Assembly: GCA_002633005.1 (NCBI GenBank)
Contig: NMRA01000243.1
Span: 2,340 to 66,339 of the forward strand
DNA: 64,000 nucleotides
DNA from: Phoronis australis
Taxonomy: Eukaryota > Phoronida > Phoronidae
Direction of reading: 5' to 3'
The first letter of the stretch is position 1. Each line of letters starts with the position of its first letter. A program made the position numbers and the translations under genes. This document shows, one piece after another, positions 59,201-64,000 of this stretch. Below the pieces are notes generated by a model. It saw only the letters and a list, made by a program, of their open reading frames with translations, was not told the origin of the DNA and made no database searches.

Positions 59201-62200
59201 AGATTTGGGTGTTCTATAACATACGGGCTTTGTGTTTACCCATAACAGAGAATATCCACATGGTCGAGTCCAGTCACGCCTTTCCGACAGGTTTAGACTT
59301 TGAGTTGTGGAGAACACTGAATGTAGCATGTCTCACAACATGAAAGTGTCAAACATGACGACATGAATGCAATTCTAGATGTGATCAATCTTATTTGATA
59401 ATTTGAAAACTTTTAACAAGTGAATGTTATTCAGTGCCAGTCTATTGAGACAAAGGTTGACCTATAGGTAAATACCGCAAGCACCTGTCCCAGTGGCGGA
59501 TCTATGGGGGGGTTCAGGGGGTTTAAACCCCCCCCCTCGGGCCAGGACCCAAAATTAGAAAAAAAAATAAAAACGTCTCCAGCAAAACAAAAACGGCACC
59601 GCCAGCGAAACCCCAAGAAAACCAACTTGGAAAAAAATGAGGGGTGCGGGTTCACTCTAAAAATATTTTTTTGCAATGTGAATTGCTGTTATGAAAGTCA
59701 ACGCGTTTCTAGTCTTCGTGGCTCGTCGGCAAAACCGCGGGGATCAATTGTGCGCGCGCTTGCGACGACACTTCTGAAGTAGCCAAGCATTTTAGATGGA
59801 CCCACCGCTGAAAGAGCAGCTCTATAGCTGATTTCTTTAGGTAACTAGTTTCTTTACTCTAAGATATGTTTTGATTTGATTAGGGGAAATACTGTGGTGC
59901 CGCAACCCTGATATTCAGGCGAATTAACGTGCAACCTTTTTTACCTCATCTGTCATGCCATGTCATCCTCTTACGCCCAACACGTTTGTAACTCGAATTT
60001 GACTGATGTATAGTAAAGTTGTCTTGCGCAATATCATACAGTGTACATGTACATGTAATACTTGAAAAAAACTCGTTTTCCGAAGAATTGCAATTGTGGC
60101 CTGCGCCTTGGTCTGGTGGCGAGTCTGTTTGAAGATGCACTCTAACAAGTTATGTCTACACAAGGAATGGCCAAGGGCACTTCTACCTGCAATAAGCACC
60201 ACTGCCGTTTTCTATACTGGGAATTTCCGCAGAAAGGCCCACCCGAAGAAACTCCCATGCCCATGGGCATTTATTTGATGTTAGTACTTCGGGTTTCAAG
60301 CGTTCAGACATTGGGACGTTTATTTCGAAAATTGCAAGAGATGCAAATGAGTCCTGGGATACATCGTCAAGGTTTGAAGTAGTCCATGATGAACGGATCG
60401 AATTTAGTTGCGCATGCTATGAGTCTTTTGAATGGACTTGGTTATCTCAGGGGGCTTAGTGCCAACTGAGCTGCGAAACGAGATGCTGACAATGTAGAGG
60501 CGTACAAGCTCATTGACACAGCAGTTGACGAAGTGCAAGCGTTGGGAAAAAAACGTCGAAGATGTCTGGGTAGAATGGTTCCAAGAGCAGCAAACCATTG
60601 GATCCGATGTACAGATTCCTCGTCAGTCTAGACAACAGAAAGATAGGACCAACGTTCCCGGTGAAACACCCAGGTAATAAGTGATAATTATACACAGTTT
60701 GTAATAATGTCGGTTTTTTATGCTTGTGTACAGTGAAAACGAAATAGAAATTATTTTTGGACATGCCAAATTTACCCAGTACACCAGAGGGTCTATGAGC
60801 GCACAGAAACTGATTCTGGTTTGTATTTCCACATTAGTCTATCTGCTTCATATCCAAAATCTTATTTCACGTAGTGCGTAGTTAAATATGTACTCAATAT
60901 ACTTGTTTCTTCCAGTGAGTACTACAGAACGGTGCGAAAACCCTTCCTAGACAACCTGTCGCAGCAGTTGACCACCAGATGTGTAAACTACACGTATGAG
61001 CAACCACTGGGGATTAAAAGTGTCTAGAGAGTTATTCAATTTTTTTGCAAAGTATGCTTTAGGTCTCGCGACGGACCAGGCCAGCTTGTTTTATGTAGAT
61101 ATCGAGTTTCAGTGAACTTCTGGTCCCTCGGCGAACTAGTCTTGTGATGTTTTTCACCAAAGTGTGTTTTGTAAAACTATTTATCTCAGCCAGTACTGTT
61201 TGGTCCCGCGACAGATCGACTATTTTTATAGGGATAATAAGCACAGGTGTATTTTCGGTCTCGTCGTGACGGACCAGGCCAGAGATTTTGTGTACTCTCA
61301 GTGAACATCTGGTCCCTCTGCGAACTGCTCCTGTATATCTACAGAGTGTTTTGGTTTCGTGAAACTGTTTTCAGATGATTTGTTTCCTGATACATTTGAC
61401 GTTTTTCAATTGTTGTCAACGTGATTCATCTTAATAAAGTGATACTTAATTGTTTTTGTCGCTTTTAATAATAGACTATGAGCTGAGAGCACCATCGTTC
61501 GACAGTTTTTCTCGTAACGAGACAGAACACATGTTTATTTCCGGACTAACAGTACAGGTCTTCGTTCTTAAACAGCTCGAGGCTGTTGCGATCATCTGAT
61601 ATCCAATTTTTTACGCCCCGTCGGTGCTCCTTATGCTCTTGAATATTGGGAAGTTGTCTAAACCCCTGTATACACACCACACTTTTTCGTATGCTAAAAA
61701 GGTGCGTGTAAACAGATGTTCCAACAAAATTTTTTGCTGGTGGTGTGACTCATACCCAGATGTGCACAAATATGGTTTCATGAAACTTATGAGCCAAGTT
61801 CATGTGACGAAATCGAGAAGGGTTTTTAATTATCTTAAGAAAAACTCCAGGGCGAGAAACGTACCAGGATGCATGGAAATTTCACTGTTTGGCTACAAAA
61901 ACAAAAAGTTGTCTTACACGGGAGGGAGGTTTGCCCCCTCCCGACCTCCCCCCGCTCGGCGCCATGCGCCTCGGATTCGACCTTTGCGGGAATCCTAAAC
62001 CCCCCCCCTTACTGAAAACGTAGATCCGCCACTGACTGTCCTGATGCAGGACACCCCAAACACTTGTTTACAATTGAATTTGAACCCAAACCTGCAAAAT
62101 TGTGGTGATCGTGAACCATTTATGGTCATGACATTACACAACAGGACTGATTCCTCACTACTGAGGACTCGCGTAAAAAGCGCCGAGACGAATGATTAAA

Positions 62201-64000
62201 ACGGTGAACACAAAACTTTTGAACAGTTCAGTGGGCAAGTAGGAAGACGAAGGCAGAAACCCCCAGCCGCAGCGTGACATTGCATGGACCTCGGTTGGCT
62301 TTTTGCCAAAAATGGACAAAAGTGGACCTATCTGTGGCACTGCACTAAAAATTGGAATAAAGGTTAAAATCTTGGCCACTTACATGTACCTCTAATACAG
62401 TTTTAGCGGGAAGAATAAGCTAGGATCTCGCACATCTCAGTCGTCGTGATTTCGTAGAATATGAACGAAATGGACGCGACCGCAGCACACGGAGTACTCG
62501 TACGCGGCAGCAAATGGGTGCACGTACAATGCCGAGACCGTGAATTCGCTTCACTCTTATTTCTGAAAATTATTCAACGTTTACATCAATTCTTCGATCT
62601 ATCTCGACGCTGAATATTGATCGAGCACAGTAGGCGTAAACGGAAAACAGGCGGTGGCCAAATACCCCCGAAGCGCGTTTAGTCGTCGGAAGCTTTGACT
62701 CGGTCAGACATAGAAAAACACGCCCCAGAACCCGGCGCTTTTCCCTCACTGGAAGGAGGCGCGGGGTGGGGCGGGTGCATGTCCGCGCGGCCATTTTCGA
62801 GTTGTTTGTGTCCGACGAATTCGAAGTCAACACCCGGGCCCTTTTTAGCGTTTTAATATATAGATCCCCGGTAATCCTGTTTTGAAGAATGGGGTTCGTG
62901 TTTTTTGGTCTTGTTAACTGTTTTGAAGGTACGGTAGTTTGTTTTCGACTCCGTGATTTCTGTTTTACACCAGAGTTCCTGTTGCGATGGAACAATCTGA
63001 ATGTGCTAATGGTCAGACTAATCACGTGCGATGACCGTGCGCGGCCAAATCCAATACACAAATCACATCATTGTAGTTCAGTGTTCTCATAGTATATGCA
63101 AGACTGTTGATCTGCTGCGTGATTTGGGGTCAGACGATACGGTAGATCTGACAGCTAACGAACATACACGTGTTACTTTCTTTCAGCCGACCGGTGAGAC
63201 GTCTTGGTTCCGTTTCATGAAACTCATTACGGCGTTTTCCCATTGCTCCTAACTTGTTCGATTCTATAGCCCAACAACAAGTTGGGAAGTTTACCTCTGG
63301 AGCCAGTATCTTTCACGACTGATTAACCCCATTCTGGCATTTATGGTTGGAGGGCCAGCAGAGCTCTCTTTTGTTCGATGATTGCTCTAATCTCCAATAA
63401 GATCATATCTACCCTGGCTGGGCTGTACTGTTAAAAATAAAAAGTTAAGTTATAATATATTTGAACATGAACCAATGGCATTTTTGAAATCTTCGTCAAA
63501 TGGTGATCATGTTTAGTTTTTGAATCGCCAAAATCGCCCAACTGCAACCGAAGTTACGACAATCTATTTTTTCCAAATACACCAATTCACTCTGGGTTTG
63601 ACTGTGTTCACATGTGGTCTGTTATAAGCCTGGTAGATAATTGGCTTGCCTGTTGTCATAACAGACAAAAGATTGTGCTTGGCAGCTAACAAAGGAGCTA
63701 GATGTTATCACACGCTCACCACCCCTTACGTCTGGTTAAGTCACAGAACGGGAAAACGCTGTCATGTATTTTTTATTAAATTAGACTGAAATAACAATGC
63801 TGTCATCCTGACATATGTTACGTTGCGCTTTTTAATCATGCAATACTGTTAACATTATGCCAACAATCAAACTTTCATGAAACCATAGACTACGGAGCCT
63901 TGATCTGCCTTCTGATTAGAAGGCATGGGAACGTTGTAGCTGTCGGATCATTTTGCCTGATGCACTTGTTACGTAATTATGCTTGTTTCTGCAGATTTGT
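31134..64000 (+). CDS. PIPOX: PIPOX-B: sarcosine/pipecolate oxidase-like, exons 1-6 (partial)
   Basis: Second FAD amine oxidase gene, paralogue of PIPOX-A. Exons: 31134-31249 (ATG at 31142), 38411-38559, 52092-52305, 56329-56511, 57888-58064, and exon 6 starting 63995 and running off the window. Phases join exactly. The protein starts [19 protein letters not shown], the Rossmann GxGxxG that binds FAD. It continues with [15 protein letters not shown] (conserved loop), ETGLLLID, a [20 protein letters not shown] region, [17 protein letters not shown] (second dinucleotide-fold motif) and SSCYWKE, and ends exon 5 at GFDNMK. That is about 263 residues, the expected N-terminal two thirds of a ~390-residue enzyme. 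The FAD-linking Cys and the C-terminus are not in view. The acceptor at 31133 implies an upstream non-coding exon. The introns (up to 13.5 kb) hold almost all the transposons of the right half. Confidence 0.92.
31290..31690 (+). mobile_element. tRNA-derived SINE, copy 1
   Basis: The head GTGGCCCAGTGGGATAAATG resembles a pol III box A, and GGGTGCGAGTTCCACTC resembles box B, about 45 bases later. The body (ATATATTAAAACGCTGAAAG ... GGAAAAGCATCGGGTTTTG) recurs in reverse complement at 62690-62865. It lies in PIPOX-B intron 1, only about 40 bases after the exon 1 donor. Confidence 0.6.
32168..32645 (+). repeat. Dispersed repeat family F, copy 1
   Basis: From TAACTTGTTTAGCTGTATA to about GGGAGAACGTC this matches 63249-63770: TCTCTTTTGTTCGAT, ATTGCTCTAATCTCCGATAAG, GGGTTTGACTGTGTTCACATG and GAGCTAGATGTTATCACACG. 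It is non-coding. The second copy is the extra segment inserted in the PIPOX-B version of the duplicated intron. Confidence 0.75.
33719..33800. other. Assembly gap (82 N)
   Basis: A run of 82 undetermined bases, followed directly by the degenerate tandem repeat at 33801-34150, so the gap is probably a collapsed or unread part of that repeat. Open frames spanning it (33599-33907, 33623-33841) have no meaning. Confidence 0.95.
33801..34150 (+). repeat. Degenerate ~142-bp tandem repeat
   Basis: TGGTACCTCGAAT at about 33819, TTGGTACCTCGAATATCTA at about 33960 and TTGGTACCTCGTTCATCTA at about 34102 mark three units, each followed by GCTNGCT/TTTTTGGG and CCAGAGTGCA-type sequence. The first unit touches the assembly gap. 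Confidence 0.65.
34440..35560 (+). mobile_element. Dispersed element family D, copy 1
   Basis: Three blocks (GTAACTGGACTCGACC to CAAAGACCCTATGTTGG near 34520; TCTCAAGATTGGAAATA to GGGTCAGGAACTGG near 34950-35170; ATTCATGAATGTATCTATACATG to TTTTACGTGATATTTTG near 35400-35570) recur in reverse order and orientation at 58290-59340. The element is about 1.1 kb. A T-rich block, TTTGATTTCNNTTTCTTC, lies inside. Termini were not resolved and no conserved frame was seen. Confidence 0.65.
35870..36620 (+). pseudogene. LINE reverse transcriptase remnant
   Basis: Read with frame changes, the plus strand gives the marks of a non-LTR reverse transcriptase: a [11 protein letters not shown] segment (the SVPQGS(I/V)LGP motif), ISYISQ-HNI (the FLIYINDI position), LTVNSILTQ (the WL..NKL.LN position), KMVDNFKFL (the ..KFLG position) and a C-terminal [17 protein letters not shown]. 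Several frameshifts and stops break it. It lies in PIPOX-B intron 1. Confidence 0.65.
37395..37520 (+). pseudogene. LINE RNase H fragment
   Basis: The translation reads [20 protein letters not shown] followed by KAADKNG, matching the WVxxHxGIxGNExAD motif of RNase H domains in non-LTR retrotransposons. Only about 40 codons are readable. It may come from the same LINE as 35870-36620, about 0.8 kb upstream in the same orientation. Confidence 0.65.
38846..39115 (-). CDS. Possible type II membrane protein exon
   Basis: An 89-codon minus-strand frame starting ATG at 39115. The N-terminus [17 protein letters not shown] is followed by a short hydrophobic run [13 protein letters not shown], then a polar acidic stretch rich in D, E, S and Q. 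The base composition is more balanced than its AT-rich flanks. A short signal-anchor followed by a stem is typical of Golgi enzymes, but no catalytic motif is present. It could be the first exon of a gene nested in the PIPOX-B intron, or chance. Confidence 0.25.
   Translation of the reverse strand: MNPPTEPLPNTPCSARMAIITVAMMTSYVLLRDSYGGNYIEEVEPPQTKSYKLSCLPQVNDSLDDSSRQVLDTQQLSEEVADSVVLVLA
39120..41050. other. PIPOX-B intron 2, no recognised feature
   Basis: AT-rich sequence without recognisable exons or repeats. Frames at 39874-40085 are chance. Confidence 0.3.
42536..42606 (+). mobile_element. tRNA-like SINE head
   Basis: GTGGTGGCGTAGTGGTAAAG fits a pol III box A and GTGAGTTCGAGTC fits box B, 33 bases apart, as in a tRNA. 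The 5' acceptor stem does not pair with the 3' side, so this is a tRNA-derived retroposon head and not a tRNA gene. It is nested in the 41063-43131 element. Confidence 0.55.
42650..42845 (+). mobile_element. hAT-like element right end
   Basis: Contains CCTCCCCCCATTCTGTGCTA ... CTAGATCCGCCACTG, closely matching 1-110. A left CAGTGGCGGATC terminus was not found upstream, so the copy is truncated or joined to the SINE head before it. Confidence 0.55.
43195..43270 (+). mobile_element. Second tRNA-like SINE head
   Basis: CAGTGGCTAAGTTGACGG resembles a Leu/Ser-type box A and GTGGGTTCGAATACGCC a box B, about 35 bases apart. The flanks do not close an acceptor stem. It lies just outside the right end of the 41063-43131 element. 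Confidence 0.5.
43545..43690 (+). mobile_element. hAT-like element left end
   Basis: GAGGCGGATCTACGGGGG, a long G run, then TCAAATCCCCC and AAATAAAAAAATGTCGCCAG resemble the left end of the element at 59491 (GTGGCGGATCTATGGGGG ... AAACGTCTCCAG). No matching right terminus follows. Confidence 0.5.
43800..45649 (+). repeat. ~450-bp tandem repeat array R, first block
   Basis: Units marked by GCGCCACCTAG(T/A)GGCC at about 43989, 44527, 44979 and 45430 (spacing ~450; the first interval is longer because it holds a palindromic CCCACATATTTATATGTGG segment at 44210). Other fixed points are CTACTGTGGCGCCTCCTAGT, ACCGGTGTGCCCCCTAGTGG and TTTAGCAAGTGTATTTATATG. The repeated frame translations are not conserved between units, so this is not a coding repeat. 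Confidence 0.8.
45654..47210. mobile_element. 1557-bp TTAA-flanked DNA transposon
   Basis: Inverted ends GGTAGGTGTATACACTGATC (left) and GGTAGGTGGATACACAAAAA (reverse complement of right) match at 14 of the first 15 bases. TTAA lies at both borders (45650-45653 and 47211-47214). Removing the element and one TTAA restores a normal array R unit (CAGGAACTTTC-TTAA-ATTTAG), which proves insertion. TTAA targets point to piggyBac-like or Kolobok-like elements. No transposase frame survives, so it is non-autonomous. The 99-codon frame at 45792-46091 is not a known protein. Confidence 0.88.
47211..47515 (+). repeat. Array R, remainder after the TTAA insertion
   Basis: Continues the interrupted unit (AAATTTAGTAATTGTATTTA...) to CATTCGTGAGCGCATGTCAACGCTCTGCGT, which matches the right end of the second array near 54650. 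This is the same terminal sequence in both loci. Confidence 0.75.
47904..47942. repeat. Compact hairpin
   Basis: GACCGTCCGGAGTAG pairs with CTACTCCGTACGGTC across a 9-base loop (CTCGCCTGC), with a single mismatch in 15 pairs. It stands alone in AT-rich intron sequence. Confidence 0.75.
47950..48920. other. PIPOX-B intron 2, no gene recognised
   Basis: No exon or repeat match was recognised apart from a short foldback CATAGACATTTTGATGTCTATG at about 48764-48786. Confidence 0.3.
48930..49745 (+). repeat. Dispersed repeat family C, copy 3
   Basis: Combines the blocks seen separately in copies 1 and 2: GGTGTGGCGGGATGGCGGGA, a CA microsatellite (49194-49236), CACCTGTAAGTAGGGCCTAA, and TTTTGCCGAAAAATCGCTGA to CCAAACTCTCGCTG. 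It is the most complete copy in the window, about 0.8 kb. Confidence 0.65.
49936..50234 (+). pseudogene. THAP-domain pseudogene
   Basis: After ATGCCG at 49936 a frameshift leads into [17 protein letters not shown], then one TAG (about 50004), then [40 protein letters not shown] and DF. The C-x4-C and CxxH pairs, the RKxW and the HF...DF are the signature of the THAP zinc-binding DNA-binding domain. The frameshift and the stop disable it, and the frame ends at 50234 without a transposase. THAP domains occur in host proteins and in P-type transposases; either origin is possible. Confidence 0.75.
50884..50975 (+). repeat. 58-bp direct repeat, two copies
   Basis: GGGCCTGATCGGGTTCCGAG followed by (C/T)CACTGG occurs at 50884 and again at 50942. 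The block is GC-rich against an AT-rich intron. The minus-strand frame 50807-51004 is its translation. Confidence 0.75.
50980..52080. other. PIPOX-B intron 2 end, no gene recognised
   Basis: Holds a CTGTCTGC-rich stretch near 51640-51720 and otherwise nothing recognisable before the acceptor TGCTTTTCAG of PIPOX-B exon 3. Confidence 0.3.
52560..53395 (-). mobile_element. Transposon family M, copy 3, with open frame
   Basis: Reverse-complement relative of 6525-7205. The minus-strand frame 53359-53021 (112 codons) includes [20 protein letters not shown], followed by an acidic and polar region with ESDNEFDF and [18 protein letters not shown]. Downstream on the same strand are further shared blocks and a second frame (52921-52688) containing [12 protein letters not shown] do not recognise the protein family. 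Compared with copies 1 and 2 this one is the least damaged, but there is no single intact transposase frame. Confidence 0.55.
53405..54662 (+). repeat. Array R, second locus, with terminal inverted motif
   Basis: Begins TTATGCGCCCACATACATG and ends GTGGGCGCATCTCAACGCTC, so ATGCGCCCAC and GTGGGCGCAT are inverted at the two ends. Inside are three repeat units with GCGCCACCTA-type marks at about 53732, 54158 and 54558 and a GAC microsatellite at 54398-54417. The unit is the same as at 43800-47515. The whole looks like a mobile element carrying internal tandem repeats. Confidence 0.75.
54670..56210. other. PIPOX-B intron 3, no gene recognised
   Basis: No recognisable exon or repeat. The frames at 54741-54950 and 54783-54983 lack any family signature. 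Confidence 0.3.
56219..56270 (+). repeat. TGCG microsatellite near exon 4
   Basis: GTGTGTGTGCGTGCATGCG followed by several GTGC/GCGT units, ending about 58 bases before PIPOX-B exon 4. Length variation here could affect spacing to the splice acceptor. Confidence 0.8.
57205..57312. repeat. Foldback with poly-G core
   Basis: CATGGGCGGCGCA and TGCGCCGCCCATG form 13-base inverted ends. Inside them GGGGGCT and AGCCCCC pair around a run of about 37 G that contains one N (57248). It is probably a small foldback transposon related in style to the G-rich CAGTGGCGGATC family. The minus-strand frame 57190-57567 translates the run as poly-proline and is not a gene. Confidence 0.7.
58290..59370 (-). mobile_element. 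Dispersed element family D, copy 2
   Basis: Reverse-complement copy of 34440-35560, with the three shared blocks in reverse order. The small MITE at 59050-59172 is inserted in it, since copy 1 lacks that sequence at the matching place. Confidence 0.65.
59050..59172. mobile_element. Small foldback MITE, copy 2
   Basis: Inverted ends GTTCAGTAAAGCTAGGACC and (reverse complement) GTTCAGTAACGCTAAAACTT with further inverted TCGCTAAAA. It is the better preserved member of the family at 1983-2121. Confidence 0.7.
60440..61026 (+). pseudogene. hAT-like transposase remnant
   Basis: Broken frames read [34 protein letters not shown] and, after a gap at about 60680-60914, [29 protein letters not shown]. 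The last matches the (P)EEYYRxxxxxPFLDxLxxxLxxRF segment of hAT transposases of the DUF4371/zf-MYM type. Stops and frameshifts are frequent and no DDE catalytic residues can be placed. Confidence 0.5.
61062..61340 (+). repeat. Direct duplication of ~195 bp
   Basis: GGTCTCGCGACGGACCAGGC at 61062 recurs as GGTCTCGTCGTGACGGACCA at 61258. Each is followed by CAGTGAACWTCTGGTCCCTC and GCGAACT. It lies inside the hAT element, downstream of the transposase remnant. Confidence 0.6.
62640..62880 (-). mobile_element. SINE body, copy 2
   Basis: The reverse complement matches the body of the SINE at 31290-31690 (ATATATTAAAACGCT, GGCCCGGGTG, GGAAAAGCGCCGGGTT). The 163-codon minus-strand frame 62570-63061 runs through it and is not a gene. 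Confidence 0.5.
62998..63994 (+). repeat. PIPOX-B copy of the duplicated intron, with insertion
   Basis: Aligns with 2165-2629 in two parts, 62998-63232 and 63780-63994. The middle (63249-63770) is dispersed repeat family F, also found at 32168-32645. The splice acceptor differs slightly (TTTCTGCAG here, TTTCGACAG at PIPOX-A). Confidence 0.85.

Larger units (their letters stand above)
59491..62034 (+). mobile_element. Decayed hAT transposon, 2.54 kb
   Basis: The left end CAGTGGCGGATCTATGGGGG and the right end, reverse complement CAGTGGCGGATCTACGTTTT, form inverted termini. The flanking 8 bases (ACCTGTCC and ACTGTCCT) are only approximately alike. Between them lies a broken hAT-type transposase (60440-61026). 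The short CAGTGGCGGATC ends found alone at 110, 42845 and 43550 are relatives, so this copy links that abundant G-rich repeat family to the hAT superfamily. Confidence 0.65.

Noticed and set aside
61624-61998. 124-codon plus-strand frame near the right end of the hAT element
   Set aside because: It ends in the G/C-rich terminal repeat (Arg-Pro-rich translation) and shows no transposase motif.
62570-63061. Longest open frame in the window (163 codons, minus)
   Set aside because: It runs through a SINE body and the duplicated intron, has a basic low-complexity translation and matches no family.

Overview
The window looks like nuclear DNA of an invertebrate animal. It is AT-rich, with short exons in long introns, GT-AG splice sites with pyrimidine-rich acceptors, many decayed transposons, tRNA-derived SINE heads and simple-sequence repeats. 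The species cannot be named from the sequence; a marine invertebrate is a reasonable guess. There is one assembly gap (33719-33800) and one ambiguous base in a poly-G run (57248). Almost all of the longer open frames are chance or transposon frames. The real genes were found by reading splice sites and exon phases.

Three genes are well supported. (1) PIPOX-A (+): the last three exons of a peroxisomal sarcosine/pipecolate-oxidase-like flavoenzyme, at 2630-4413; its 5' part lies left of the window. (2) A SABATH-type (SAM-dependent carboxyl) methyltransferase on the minus strand, in at least eight exons from 21803 down to 9085. All seven junctions between these exons are in phase, and the motifs occur in family order. 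(3) PIPOX-B (+): a second, paralogous oxidase whose exons 1-5 run from 31134 to 58064 and whose sixth exon begins at 63995 and runs off the window. PIPOX-A and PIPOX-B share intron sequence just upstream of exon 6, so they arose by tandem duplication. Weaker minus-strand exon-like pieces lie at 4498-5374 (one may encode a membrane-spanning C-terminus), and a possible type II membrane-protein exon lies at 38846-39115.

Layout: 1-2629 is PIPOX-A intron full of repeats; 2630-4472 is the PIPOX-A 3' end and poly(A) signal; 4498-5374 holds unidentified minus-strand exons; 5582-7210 holds DNA transposons; 9085-21803 is the methyltransferase; 22055-28140 is repeat-rich, with a striking array of about 50-60-bp hairpin units at 23512-23950; 30560-30960 holds transposon fragments; 31134-64000 is PIPOX-B, whose introns hold SINEs, LINE remnants, a TTAA-flanked element inside a ~450-bp tandem array, a 2.07-kb long-TIR element, a THAP-domain pseudogene and a decayed hAT transposon.

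The two oxidases probably oxidise N-methyl or cyclic amino acids (sarcosine or pipecolate) with FAD. The methyltransferase between them probably methylates a small carboxylic acid using SAM. A metabolic link between them is only suggested by position.
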